Assembly: GCF_000576635.1 (NCBI RefSeq)
Contig: NZ_AVFL01000001.1
Coordinates: 434,001 to 498,000 of the forward strand
From: Skermanella stibiiresistens SB22
GTDB lineage: Bacteria > Pseudomonadota > Alphaproteobacteria > Azospirillales > Azospirillaceae
Reading direction: 5' to 3'
DNA: 64,000 nt
This document shows positions 36,286 to 45,555 of this stretch, in pieces; the first letter of the stretch is position 1, and each line of letters opens with the position of its first letter. The position numbers were made by a program, and so were the translations under genes. The notes under the pieces were generated by a model. It had not been told where the DNA came from and did no database searches. It was given only the letters and a program-made list of their open reading frames with translations.

Positions 36286-37548
36286 ATGTCGACTATGGTT
36301 GCCGCCTCGTTGGAGAGCCTGCTGCGGCGGCGGAAGCCGGGCCACAGCCTGGAGGCGCCGTTCTACACCAGTCCGGAGATCTTCGAAGCGGATCTCGACA
36401 TCGTCTTCCGGCGGCACTGGATCTATGTCGGCGTCGAGCCCGACGTGCCGGAGCCGGGCGACTGCATGGTGATCGACATCGACCGCGCCTCCGTCATCAT
36501 CGCCCGCGACGACGACATGGGGCTGCGCGCCTTCCACAACGTCTGCCGCCACCGCGGCGCCCGGCTGGTCCACGACGAGAAGACGACGGTCGGCAACATC
36601 GTCTGCCGTTATCACCAGTGGACCTATGGCCTGGATGGCTCGCTGCTGTTCGCCGAGCACATGGGCCCGGACTTCGAGACGGCGTGCCATGGCCTGAAGA
36701 AGGTCCACCTGCGCAACGTCGCTGGATTGATCTTCATCTGCCTCGCCGACGAACCACCCGCCGACATCGAGGACATGGCGCGTGACCTGGAGCCCTATAT
36801 CGCGCCCCATGACATCGCCAACACCAAGGTGGTCCAGCAGATCGACCTGATCGAGGAGGGCAACTGGAAGCTCACGATGGAGAACAATCGTGAATGCTAC
36901 CACTGCTCGGCCAACCATCCCGAACTGACGATCCCGCTGTTCGCCTATGGCTTCGGCTATTCGCCGGATGGGGTCGACGATCTCGGCCGCGAGCAGATCG
37001 CCCGCTACGACGGCTTGGTATGCGAACTGGAGGCGCGTTGCGAGGCCAACGGCATGGCGGCGCGCGAGATCGACCACCTGGACGACCGCGTCACCGGCTA
37101 CAGGGCGCAGCGCCTGCCGATCGACCAGCATGGCGAATCCCAGACCATGAACACGCAGGTCGCCTGCAAGAAGCTGCTTGGCGACCTCAAGGACTCCAAG
37201 CTCGGCGGCCTGTCGGTCTGGACCCAGCCGAACTCGTGGCACCACTTCATGAGCGACCACATCGTGACCTTCTCGGTCCTGCCGCTCAGCCCGGAGCGCA
37301 CGCTGCTGCGGACCAAGTGGCTGGTCCACAAGGACGCGGTCGAGGGCGTCGATTATGACCTGCGCAACCTCATCTCGGTCTGGGTCGCGACCAACAACCA
37401 GGACGGCGAGTTGGTCGGCTACGCCCAAGCGGGAGCCCGCAGCCCCGCCTATGAGCCCGGCCCCTATTCGGTGCACACAGAGATGCTGGTCGAGAAATTC
37501 GTGAATTGGTACGTCGGCCGCATGTCGGCCCACAACGCAGCCGCCTAA
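36286..37548 (+). CDS. gbcA: Glycine betaine monooxygenase, Rieske oxygenase subunit
   Basis: GbcA demethylates glycine betaine to dimethylglycine and formaldehyde with O2. Its 420 residues show the Rieske [2Fe-2S] motif CRHRGARL and, 16 residues on, CRYHQW, at about residues 86-110. The mononuclear iron region is MENNRECYHCSANHPEL. The start FYTSPEIFEADLDIVFRRHWIYVGVE and the internal AARE-IDHLDDRVTGYRAQRLPIDQHGESQTMN block are typical of GbcA/stachydrine-type oxygenases. GGGAG precedes the ATG. It is transcribed with the reductase gene 24 bp downstream. Confidence 0.94.
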   Translation: MSTMVAASLESLLRRRKPGHSLEAPFYTSPEIFEADLDIVFRRHWIYVGVEPDVPEPGDCMVIDIDRASVIIARDDDMGLRAFHNVCRHRGARLVHDEKTTVGNIVCRYHQWTYGLDGSLLFAEHMGPDFETACHGLKKVHLRNVAGLIFICLADEPPADIEDMARDLEPYIAPHDIANTKVVQQIDLIEEGNWKLTMENNRECYHCSANHPELTIPLFAYGFGYSPDGVDDLGREQIARYDGLVCELEARCEANGMAAREIDHLDDRVTGYRAQRLPIDQHGESQTMNTQVACKKLLGDLKDSKLGGLSVWTQPNSWHHFMSDHIVTFSVLPLSPERTLLRTKWLVHKDAVEGVDYDLRNLISVWVATNNQDGELVGYAQAGARSPAYEPGPYSVHTEMLVEKFVNWYVGRMSAHNAAA

Positions 37549-37572
37549 CGGGGAAGGCAAGGGAAACGGGTG

Positions 37573-38751
37573 ATGCTGATGACGACCGAGGCTCCCACTC
37601 TCCAGAAGTCCCTGGAGGACACCCTCGCGTCCCAGGTGACGCGGGAACTGCCGGGCTGGGATGCGGAGATCGACGATGTCCTGGTCTGCCGCCAAGTCCG
37701 CGACGAGACCCACGACGTCAAGACCTTCGTCTTCTCGGCGCGGGAGCCGCGGCTGTTCCGCTACAAGCCAGGCCAGTTCATCACCCTCGACCTGCCGATC
37801 GGCGGACAGGTGATCAACCGCTGCTACACGATCTCATCCGCCCCGACGCGTGGCCACCTGATCTCGATCACGGTCAAGCGGGTGCCGGGTGGCACGGTTT
37901 CCAACTGGCTGCACGACACCCTCAAACCTGGGATGGAATTGCGGGCGGTCGGCCCGCTCGGCGACTTCACCGCCTTCGACCATCCGGCGCCAAAGTTCCT
38001 GTTCCTGTCCGGCGGCAGCGGCGTCACGCCGCTGATGTCGATGGCCCGCACGTATCACGACTTGGCCCAGGATCGGGACATCGTGTTCGTCCACAGCGCC
38101 CGCAGCCCCGCAGACATCATCTTCCGGACCGAGCTGGACCTGATGGCGCGCAACCTGCCGCGTTTCTCGGTCGCCCATGTCTGCGAGACGACCGAGGGCG
38201 AGCGGACCTGGAGCGGCTTCCGCGGCCGGCTGACCCTGCCAATGCTGCGCCTGATCGCACCCGACCTGATGGACAGGACGATCCTGACCTGCGGTCCCTC
38301 CCCCTACATGGCGGCGGTGCGAGCCATGCTGCGCGAGGCCGGCTTCGACATGGGCCGATATCACGAGGAGAGCTTCAACTTCGAGGAACTGGCCGAAGCG
38401 CAGCCGGACGCCGCCGCCGCCTCGGCCATCGTGCCAGTGCCGCCCCCGGCGCAGATCCCACCGGTTCAAACCGCCATGCCGGCCACCCGCACCTTCCGCG
38501 TCGAGTTCGCCAAGACCGGACGCGTCATCGAGTGCGCCGCCGACACCAACATCCTGACCGCCGCCAGGACAGCCGGCATGCGCCTGCCGTCGTCCTGCAC
38601 TAAGGGCCTGTGCGGCACCTGCAAGAGCAAGCTGGTCTCCGGCGCGGTCGACATGAAGCACGCCGGCGGCATCCGCCAGCGCGAGATCGACGCAGGTCAG
38701 GTGCTGCTGTGCTGCTCGAAGCCGACCAGCGACGTGGTGGTGGATCGGTAA
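37573..38751 (+). CDS. gbcB: Glycine betaine monooxygenase, reductase subunit
   Basis: This 392-residue electron-transfer partner of GbcA has three domains in order: an FAD-binding domain (RLFRYKPGQFITLDLPIGG; NRCYTISSAPT), an NAD-binding domain (FLSGGSGVTPLMSMARTYHD; ILTCGPSPYMAAVRAML) and a C-terminal plant-type [2Fe-2S] ferredoxin (SSCTKGLCGTCKSKLVSG, final Cys in LLCCSKP). This is the class typical of GbcB. A GTG one codon upstream and an ATG two codons downstream are alternative starts. Confidence 0.94.
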   Translation: MLMTTEAPTLQKSLEDTLASQVTRELPGWDAEIDDVLVCRQVRDETHDVKTFVFSAREPRLFRYKPGQFITLDLPIGGQVINRCYTISSAPTRGHLISITVKRVPGGTVSNWLHDTLKPGMELRAVGPLGDFTAFDHPAPKFLFLSGGSGVTPLMSMARTYHDLAQDRDIVFVHSARSPADIIFRTELDLMARNLPRFSVAHVCETTEGERTWSGFRGRLTLPMLRLIAPDLMDRTILTCGPSPYMAAVRAMLREAGFDMGRYHEESFNFEELAEAQPDAAAASAIVPVPPPAQIPPVQTAMPATRTFRVEFAKTGRVIECAADTNILTAARTAGMRLPSSCTKGLCGTCKSKLVSGAVDMKHAGGIRQREIDAGQVLLCCSKPTSDVVVDR

Positions 38752-38859
38752 CGAGCTTCTCTCGGATCCTCCGCCACGCCCAATATCGCCTTCAATTTAT
38801 CACCCAGCTGTAACCGTGTTCACAGGCGACTGACCGCCTCCACGTGTAATCTTCGACGT

Positions 38860-38899
38860 GTCATCGACAGGATGCGTCCTGGCATTTCATGCCGATGAC
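38860..38899 (+). promoter_or_regulatory. Compact three-way-junction-capable element upstream of DUF2264 gene
   Basis: Forty bases fold almost completely: outer stem GTCATCG (38860-38866) with CGATGAC (38893-38899), enclosing hairpin CAGGA-TGCG-TCCTG (38868-38881) and hairpin GCAT-TTC-ATGC (38882-38892), leaving one unpaired A at the junction. A further inverted repeat CACGT/ACGTG (38841-38860) abuts it. The element starts 109 bp after gbcB and ends 32 bp before the next start codon. It could be a gbcAB terminator (no T run) or a leader controlling the next gene. Confidence 0.45.
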
Positions 38900-38931
38900 C
38901 AATTTGTCGAGTCATCAAGGTTATCACTCTC

Positions 38932-40419
38932 ATGAAGTGGCGAATTTCAAGGAAGTCCTTGTTTGTCTTGTCGACCATCGTCTTTGTGGCTTTTTTTGGA
39001 TTGTATGTCGCATTCCTGAATATCTATTCCACATCCGGCTGGATGAGCTATGAGGACGCCGATCAGGAGCCAACCTCGCGCGATCTGGCGGTGAGGACGG
39101 CGTTCCTGAACGGCGACGCCTCGGTCGAAGAACGCTATGACGCCTTGTTCCGGTATTTCCTCAGGGGATACATGGAAAACGTCTCGGATGCCGGGGAGCG
39201 GGTCCAGTACCCCGGCGCGCCGAGCGCCGCCGGCTATGAGATCAATGGTCTCGAAGGCTACGCCAGGACCGCCATCCTGTTCGCCGCGTGGATCCATTCC
39301 GGGCGCGACCCCGTGGTGTCCTTGGGCGGCGAGTTCGGCGACGTCGACTTGGTTCGGACGGTGCGCGATGGGCTGCTGGCCGGAACGGATCCGGAAAGCG
39401 AGGTCTTTTGGGGCGAGCCCGCCAATTTCAACCAGCGCACCGTCGAGGCCGCCGACATCGCCCGCATCCTTTGGCTGACCCGAAGCGCCATCTGGGACCG
39501 GCTGTCCGATGCCGAGCGGGACCAGATCGGCGCGTGGCTCGCCGGATTCATCACGGTCAAGGTGCGCGACAACAACTGGCACTTCTTTCCCCTGATCGTG
39601 GGAATGGTGCTGAAGGACCTGGGTGTCCAGGGTGTCGAGGTCCCGACCCGGCATTACCAGGATTTCATCGCCCACTACCGGGGGCATGGCTGGTTCTTCG
39701 ACAACCCGGAAGGCATCGATTATTACAACGCCTGGGGCGTCAGCTACGAACTGGCCTGGATCAGGATGATCGATCCCGCCTTCGACGCCGATTTCATCGG
39801 CCAGGCGCTCGAAGCCTCCACGTCGAACATCCTGCACCTGATCAGCCCCAAGGGCATCCCGATCATGGGGCGCAGCGTCTGCTACCGAACCGCGGTCCCC
39901 GCCCCCATCGTCGCCGAAGCCTCGGCGGCGGGCGGGCATGTCGATCCGGGATTGGCGCGACGGGCGCTCGACGCGGTGTGGCGGCATTTCGTGGAGAGGG
40001 GAGCCTTGGCCGACGGTCAGTTGACCCAAGGCTATTACGGCGACGACCTCCGCTTCCTGGATCCCTATTCCGGCACCGGCAGCTGTCACTGGGGCCTGCG
40101 TTCGCTCGTGATGGCGTATGTGCAGCCACCGGACTCACCGTTCTGGAACGCCGCGGCGCGATCCTTGCCGGTCGAGGTCGCCGACTACGACCTGGACCTC
40201 CCCAAGGTCGGCTGGAGGATTTCGGGCCGGAGGGAGACGGGCGACATCACCATCGAGATCCCCGCCAACGCCGACAAGCGGTATCCCATCGCCGCCCATT
40301 CGCTGAGGATGCGCGTGATGGAAAACCTCGCGATGCGCCTATTCCGCCCCTACAACCACGCCGTCAAATACGACGAACGCTTCTATTCCACGGCGGAGCC
40401 ATTTCCGGTGCGCCGCTGA
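38932..40419 (+). CDS. DUF2264-family protein with N-terminal membrane anchor
   Basis: This 495-residue protein begins with a basic stretch and one hydrophobic helix (SLFVLSTIVFVAFFGLYVAFL), so it is probably anchored with the body in the periplasm. The body matches DUF2264: YEINGLEGYARTAILFAAWIHSG, NNWHFFPLIVGMVLKDLG, IDYYNAWGVSYELAWIRMIDP, IMGRSVCYRTAVPAPIVA and GTGSCHWGLRSLVMAY. This helix-rich toroid-like fold is often found with polysaccharide or glycan degradation genes, and catalysis is unproven. Next to gbcB it has no obvious metabolic partner. AAGG at a long spacing is the only ribosome site. Confidence 0.75.
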   Translation: MKWRISRKSLFVLSTIVFVAFFGLYVAFLNIYSTSGWMSYEDADQEPTSRDLAVRTAFLNGDASVEERYDALFRYFLRGYMENVSDAGERVQYPGAPSAAGYEINGLEGYARTAILFAAWIHSGRDPVVSLGGEFGDVDLVRTVRDGLLAGTDPESEVFWGEPANFNQRTVEAADIARILWLTRSAIWDRLSDAERDQIGAWLAGFITVKVRDNNWHFFPLIVGMVLKDLGVQGVEVPTRHYQDFIAHYRGHGWFFDNPEGIDYYNAWGVSYELAWIRMIDPAFDADFIGQALEASTSNILHLISPKGIPIMGRSVCYRTAVPAPIVAEASAAGGHVDPGLARRALDAVWRHFVERGALADGQLTQGYYGDDLRFLDPYSGTGSCHWGLRSLVMAYVQPPDSPFWNAAARSLPVEVADYDLDLPKVGWRISGRRETGDITIEIPANADKRYPIAAHSLRMRVMENLAMRLFRPYNHAVKYDERFYSTAEPFPVRR

Positions 40420-40442
40420 GGCGGACTCCGGAACGGTCCGTT

Positions 40443-40829
40443 TCAGGGATGCGGTGGAGCCGCCGTGGCGACGGCGCGTTTGATCGCTCCGACGAGTTCG
40501 TTGACGGTGAAAGGCTTCTGGAGGATCACCGCCATCGGGTTCAGGGTCTCGTTCCTCAGCAAGGCGCCACTGACGAACACGTATGGAACCTGAATATGCC
40601 GCATGATCTCGGCCACGGCGCTGGAGCCGCTCCCGATGGTCAGCTTCTCATCGACGATCATCAAGTCAGGCTTGTGCCGGGCCGCCGCCGCCACGGCCGC
40701 CGCCTCGGTGGTGGCGGTCGCACAGACATGGTGCCCCATTCCATACAAGACCTCGGCGAGGAGCATGGCGATCACGGCCTCATCCTCCACCAGGAGCACT
40801 TGGAGGCCGCTCGAGGAGGCGTTTTCCAT
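40443..40829 (-). CDS. Single-domain response regulator
   Basis: This 128-residue receiver-only protein has an acidic pocket (LLVEDEAVIAMLLAEVLYGMGH), a phospho-accepting Asp in PDLMIVDEKLTIGSG, a Thr/Ser position in VFVSGALL and the Lys in VILQKPF. There is no output domain. It diverges from the 1479-residue fusion kinase with 256 bp between. It may be a phosphate acceptor or sink for that kinase, in the manner of alphaproteobacterial single-domain regulators. Confidence 0.88.
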   Translation of the reverse strand: MENASSSGLQVLLVEDEAVIAMLLAEVLYGMGHHVCATATTEAAAVAAAARHKPDLMIVDEKLTIGSGSSAVAEIMRHIQVPYVFVSGALLRNETLNPMAVILQKPFTVNELVGAIKRAVATAAPPHP

Positions 40830-40890
40830 TTTGCTTCTCCATCCCCTACGATTACGTGATCCGTCAATCGGGCGATCATCGAGACAGCGC

Positions 40891-40993
40891 CCATAAGCAC
40901 GATAGCCGGTCGTGATCGCGCGTAAGGAGGTTCGGATTATACCTAGTCATATGCTTATGGTGATCATATTGACTATCATTGGATCCCATAAGC
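40891..40993. repeat. Three copies of CCATAAGC in a divergent control region
   Basis: CCATAAGC occurs at 40891-40898 and 40986-40993 and inverted (GCTTATGG) at 40953-40960. Centre-to-centre distances are 62 and 33 bp, near whole helical turns. The region is A/T-rich and separates the receiver gene from the fusion kinase that carries its own FixJ-type DNA-binding domain, so an operator role is plausible. Confidence 0.5.
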
Positions 40994-41085
40994 CAGCTAC
41001 CGTGGGCCGATCGTGACAGTGGGTTGGGGGATGACGATGATCGTCGTCGTCCAAGCCGCGACGGCACTCGCCAAGCGGAGATGGA

Positions 41086-44000
41086 ATGCCAGCGATATCC
41101 GGTCCACAAGCTGGTCCGGCTTTTCCGGAACGCGGTGACAGGCCAGCGCCGCCACCAGCGCTTCAGAACGAGTCCCCAACCGATTCCACGCCGGCCGGTA
41201 CTTCACCGATGGGGTTCTCCATCGTCGGGATCGGAGCCTCGGCCGGGGGCCTCGACGCCTGCGGTAAATTGCTCGACGCCCTGCCCGACGCCACCGGCAT
41301 GGCCTTCATCCTGGTGCAGCATCTCGATCCCAACCACGAGAGCATGATGGTGGATCTGCTGGCAAACCATACATCGATGGCCGTGATGCAGGCGGCCGAT
41401 GGCATGGCGATCGAGCGGGATCACCTCTACGTCATTCCTCCCGGCACCTATCTTTCCGTGCGGAACGGCACGCTGCGGCTATCACAGCCGACCGCCCGCC
41501 ATGGCGCCCGCCTGCCGATCGATTTCCTGATGAGTTCGCTGGCCGACGAGTGCCGCGACCGCGCCATCTGCGTCATCCTCTCCGGTACCGGGGCCGATGG
41601 CAGCAATGGGATCAAGGACATCAGGGAGAGGGGTGGCCTCGTCGTCGTCCAGCATCCCGACGAGGCGGAGTTCGACGGCATGCCGCGCAACGCCATGTTG
41701 ACGGGGCTGGTGGACCTCGTCCTGCCAGCAGCCCGAATACCCGAGGCGCTTCTGAGGTTCGACTACGGGATGGCGCTCACCCACGACAGGGCCGAGGGCG
41801 AATCGCCGGACGGGAACCAGGATTGGCTGCCGGCGGTGATCGATCTCCTGCGGGCGAAAACCGCCCATGACTTCTCCCTCTACAAGCACGGCACGCTTCG
41901 GCGGCGGACCGAACGGCGCATGGCGATGGCCCCGATCGAGGCCGGGGCCGTGGACCAGTATTTGGAAATCCTGAGGAACGACCACCGCGAGATCGATCTG
42001 CTCTCCAAGGACCTGCTGATCAACGTCACCGGATTTTTCCGCGATCCCAAGGTCTTCGACCTGCTGGCCGAGAAGACCATACCCGAGATGGTCGACGCCC
42101 AGGCGCTCGGCCATCCGCTGCGGGTCTGGGTCGCCGGATGCAGTTCGGGGGAGGAGCCCTATTCCCTGGCCATGCTCTTCCTGGAACGGATCGCTGAGAC
42201 CAGGAAGGACCTGAAACTCCAGGTCTTCGCCTCCGACGTCGACGCGGACGCGATCTTCATCGCCAGGGAAGGCCTGTATCCGCTGACGATCGAGGCCGAC
42301 GTGTCGCCGGCGCGGCTCGCCCGCTTCTTCACGAAGGAGGATTTCGGCTATCGCGTGGTGCCGGAATTGCGTGGCGCAGTCGTCTTCACGGTGCAGGACA
42401 TCCTCGCGGATCCACCGTTCTCCCGCCTCGATCTGGTTTCGTGCCGCAATCTGCTGATCTATTTGGGTCCCGAGGCCCAAGCCAAGGTGGTGGCCCTGTT
42501 CCACTTCGCCCTGCGGGAGAATGGCGTCCTCCTGCTGGGCGGTTCCGAGACGATCGGCAACACCAGCGGCCGGTTCGAGGTGATCGTCAAACAGGAGCGC
42601 CTTTATCGCCGCGTCGGACGCGCCGGTCCAGGGGAATTGCGTTTTTCGGCGGGCGGCGGCGATGGTGTCAGGTCGTTGATCCGTCCGGTCGCGGGACAGC
42701 CGCCCCATCGCCAGGACGTCCACGCCGAGCTTTGCCGCAAACTGGTCCTGGAGGCCTACGCGCCGGCGGCGGTGCTGATCAATCGCAAGTACGAGTGCCT
42801 GTATTTCCTGGGCCGGACCGACCATTACCTGAGGGTGGCTCCGGGCCGTCCCCTCCATGATGTGCTGGCGATGGCGCGCGAGGGGGTCCGGATAAAGCTG
42901 CGGGCCGCGGTCCAGCGGGCTTGGCTGGAAAACACGCGCGTCATCGTGGGGGACGGCCGAATCGAGCGTGATGGCGCCACTTATTCGTTCAGTGTCGACG
43001 TGCGGCCGGTCGCGTGCGAGGGCGAGGATCTGCTGTTGATCTGCTTCGTCGACGGGCCGAAGCGGGCGGACGAAAAAACCGACTCCGGCGTCCCGCCCGA
43101 CGCTGGCCGGGTCGCCGAGCTCGAGCGCGAGCTGGAAACCACGCGGTCGGAACTCCAGGGAGCCATCCACAACCTCGAAATGCTGGGCGAGGAGCAGAAG
43201 GCGATCAACGAGGAGGCGCTGTCCGTCAACGAGGAGTATCAGTCCACCAACGAGGAATTGCTGACGTCGAAGGAGGAGTTGCAATCGCTCAACGAGGAGC
43301 TGACCGCCTTGAACGGACAGCTCCACGAGACGCTGGAACGGCAGAGGACGACCTCCAACGACTTGCAGAACGTGTTGTACAGCTCCGACGTCGCGACGCT
43401 GTTCCTGGACAGCGGCCTCAACATCCGCTTCTTCACCCCCGGAACCAAGGCCCTGTTCAGCGTCATTCCCGGCGATGTCGGGCGGCCGCTCGCCGATCTC
43501 AAGTCGCTGGCCAAGGACGACGCCCTTCTCGATGACGCCCGTTCGGTGCTGCGGACGCTGATCCCGGTCGAGTGCGAGGTGGAGGCGCCCGGCGACGTTT
43601 GGTACGTAAGGCGCATCCTGCCCTATCGGACACGGGACCAGGGTGTGGAGGGCGTCGTCATCACCTTCGTCGACATCAGTGAACGGCGGCGGGTGGCCGA
43701 TGCCCTGGGCGTCGCCAAGCGGCAGGCGGAACAGGCGACGGTGGCGAAGTCGCGTTTCCTCGCCGCCGCCAGCCATGATCTGCGCCAGCCGCTGCAAACG
43801 CTGGCCCTGCTTCAAGGACTTCTGGCCAAGCGCGTCGAGGGTGGACGGGCGACGGAGCTCGTGGCCCAGATGGACCAGACGCTGGTCGCGATGACCGGCA
43901 TGCTCAACGCCTTGCTGAACGTCAACCAGATCGACGCCGGCACGATCCAACCCGAGATCACGGATTTCCGGATCAACGATCTGCTCGACCGGATGCGGGA

Positions 44001-45525
44001 TGAGTTCGGCTACCTCGCCCATGACCGCTCGCTCGGCCTCCGCGTGGTGCGCTGTGGCGCCTCGATCCATGGCGATCCCCATCTGCTGGAGCGGATGATC
44101 CGCAACCTGCTGACCAACGCGTTCAAGTACACGGAGCGGGGCAAGGTGCTGCTCGGGTGCCGCCGCCATGGCGGAACCCTTCGGATCGAGATTTGGGATA
44201 CCGGGATCGGCATTCCGGCCGATCAGCTGGAAGCCATCTTCGATGAGTATCATCAGATCGACAACCCGGCGCGCGACCGAAGCCGCGGGCTGGGCCTCGG
44301 GCTGTCCATCGTCCAGCGATTGGGCAAGCTGCTCGGCCACCGGGTGACCGTCCGGTCGCGTCCCGGCCATGGTTCGGTCTTCGGCATCGAGGTCGGGATC
44401 ACGAAAGCCGCGGCGAAGGCACCGCGAGACCCGCCCTGGCGAAACCCCGGTTCCGGCACCGTCAACAGCCGCCGTGGCGGCACAATCCTGGTGGTCGAGG
44501 ACGACGACGAACTGCGCGACCTGCTCGGCACCCTTCTGAGGGACGAAGGATATGGCGTGGCGACGGCCGCCGATGGCGACGAGGCGCTGGACTTGGTGAC
44601 GCGGGGATCGGCTCGGCCGGACCTCATCCTGGCTGACTACAATCTGCCTGGACAGACGGGATTGCGGGTCGCGGCGCTGTTGCGGGAGAGGCTTCATGGA
44701 CAGATCCCCGTCGTGATCCTGACCGGCGACATATCGATGGAGACGCTACGCGACTTCTCGGTCAATAACTGCGTCAAGCTCCACAAGCCGGTCAAGCCGC
44801 TGGAGTTGACGCATCTCATCCAGACCATGCTCGCCGGGCTTCCCGCGGCGGCCGAGGTGCATCACGCCGCGCCCTCCGGGGCACCCGTGATCTTCATCGT
44901 GGACGACGACGACCAAGTCCGCGACAGCCTTCGGAACGTCCTGGAGAGGAGCGGCTATTCGGTGGAGGACTATCCGAGCAGCGAGGACTTCCTCGAGGCC
45001 TACCATCCCGGCCGTCCCGGCTGCATCCTGATCGACGCCTACCTGCCCGGAATGAAGGGGTTGGACCTGCTTCGGCGGCTGATGGGCCGGGGTGACCGTT
45101 TGCCCGCCATCATGATCACCGGCGGCAGCGACGTACCGCTGGTGGTCGAAGCCATGAAGGCCGGAGCCTCGGATTTCATCGGGAAGCCGGTCGGGCCCGC
45201 CGAACTGCTCGCCAGCGTCGGGCACGCGCTGGAGCAGGCCCGCGACTCCAGCAAACTCTCCGCTTGGAAGGCCGCCGCCGCCGAACGCGTGGCGAGCCTG
45301 ACGCCGCGCCAGCGCGAGATCATGGCGATGGTGCTGGCGGGGCACCCCAACAAGAACATCGCGGCCGATCTGGGCATCAGCCAGCGCACGGTCGAGAGCC
45401 ACCGCGCCCTGATCATGAGCAAGATGGGCGCCAAATCCCTCCCGGCCCTCGCCCGGCTCGCGCTGGCCGCCGATGGGGGCGGTGTGTCCGATGGTTTCGT
45501 TCCCAAAGGACAGCCGACCGTCTGA
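41086..45525 (+). CDS. CheB-CheR-PAS-histidine kinase-REC-REC-LuxR fusion protein
   Basis: This 1479-residue soluble protein carries, in order: a CheB methylesterase domain (about 42-225; VGIGASAGGLDA, QHLDPNHESMM, GTGADGSNGIKDIRERGG); a CheR methyltransferase (about 245-500; VAGCSSGEEPYSLAMLFLER); a coiled coil (about 680-760, rich in NEE/LNEEL repeats); PAS (about 762-875); HisKA (AASHDLRQPLQ, about 895); HATPase (about 990-1105; RNLLTNAFKYTERGK, GLGLGLSIVQRLG); a receiver (about 1133-1240; LADYNLPG); and a FixJ-like receiver (about 1266-1385; IDAYLPGMKG) with LuxR helix-turn-helix (SLTPRQREIMAMVLAGHPNKNIAADLGISQRTVESHR). The start has GGAG upstream; ATG 41209, at the CheB domain, is an alternative. 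Signal entry, phosphorelay and DNA output sit in one chain. Confidence 0.9.
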   Translation: MPAISGPQAGPAFPERGDRPAPPPALQNESPTDSTPAGTSPMGFSIVGIGASAGGLDACGKLLDALPDATGMAFILVQHLDPNHESMMVDLLANHTSMAVMQAADGMAIERDHLYVIPPGTYLSVRNGTLRLSQPTARHGARLPIDFLMSSLADECRDRAICVILSGTGADGSNGIKDIRERGGLVVVQHPDEAEFDGMPRNAMLTGLVDLVLPAARIPEALLRFDYGMALTHDRAEGESPDGNQDWLPAVIDLLRAKTAHDFSLYKHGTLRRRTERRMAMAPIEAGAVDQYLEILRNDHREIDLLSKDLLINVTGFFRDPKVFDLLAEKTIPEMVDAQALGHPLRVWVAGCSSGEEPYSLAMLFLERIAETRKDLKLQVFASDVDADAIFIAREGLYPLTIEADVSPARLARFFTKEDFGYRVVPELRGAVVFTVQDILADPPFSRLDLVSCRNLLIYLGPEAQAKVVALFHFALRENGVLLLGGSETIGNTSGRFEVIVKQERLYRRVGRAGPGELRFSAGGGDGVRSLIRPVAGQPPHRQDVHAELCRKLVLEAYAPAAVLINRKYECLYFLGRTDHYLRVAPGRPLHDVLAMAREGVRIKLRAAVQRAWLENTRVIVGDGRIERDGATYSFSVDVRPVACEGEDLLLICFVDGPKRADEKTDSGVPPDAGRVAELERELETTRSELQGAIHNLEMLGEEQKAINEEALSVNEEYQSTNEELLTSKEELQSLNEELTALNGQLHETLERQRTTSNDLQNVLYSSDVATLFLDSGLNIRFFTPGTKALFSVIPGDVGRPLADLKSLAKDDALLDDARSVLRTLIPVECEVEAPGDVWYVRRILPYRTRDQGVEGVVITFVDISERRRVADALGVAKRQAEQATVAKSRFLAAASHDLRQPLQTLALLQGLLAKRVEGGRATELVAQMDQTLVAMTGMLNALLNVNQIDAGTIQPEITDFRINDLLDRMRDEFGYLAHDRSLGLRVVRCGASIHGDPHLLERMIRNLLTNAFKYTERGKVLLGCRRHGGTLRIEIWDTGIGIPADQLEAIFDEYHQIDNPARDRSRGLGLGLSIVQRLGKLLGHRVTVRSRPGHGSVFGIEVGITKAAAKAPRDPPWRNPGSGTVNSRRGGTILVVEDDDELRDLLGTLLRDEGYGVATAADGDEALDLVTRGSARPDLILADYNLPGQTGLRVAALLRERLHGQIPVVILTGDISMETLRDFSVNNCVKLHKPVKPLELTHLIQTMLAGLPAAAEVHHAAPSGAPVIFIVDDDDQVRDSLRNVLERSGYSVEDYPSSEDFLEAYHPGRPGCILIDAYLPGMKGLDLLRRLMGRGDRLPAIMITGGSDVPLVVEAMKAGASDFIGKPVGPAELLASVGHALEQARDSSKLSAWKAAAAERVASLTPRQREIMAMVLAGHPNKNIAADLGISQRTVESHRALIMSKMGAKSLPALARLALAADGGGVSDGFVPKGQPTV

Positions 45526-45555
45526 TCCGTGATATTCGCCGGAGCCGGCCGCCGC

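Noticed and set aside
40421-40442. CGGAC/GTCCG hairpin with TTT after the DUF2264 gene
   Set aside because: Stem of only five pairs; too weak to call a terminator.
41482-44697. 1071-codon minus-strand frame opposite the CheB-CheR fusion
   Set aside because: Mirror of strong plus-strand domains; composition typical of antisense shadow.
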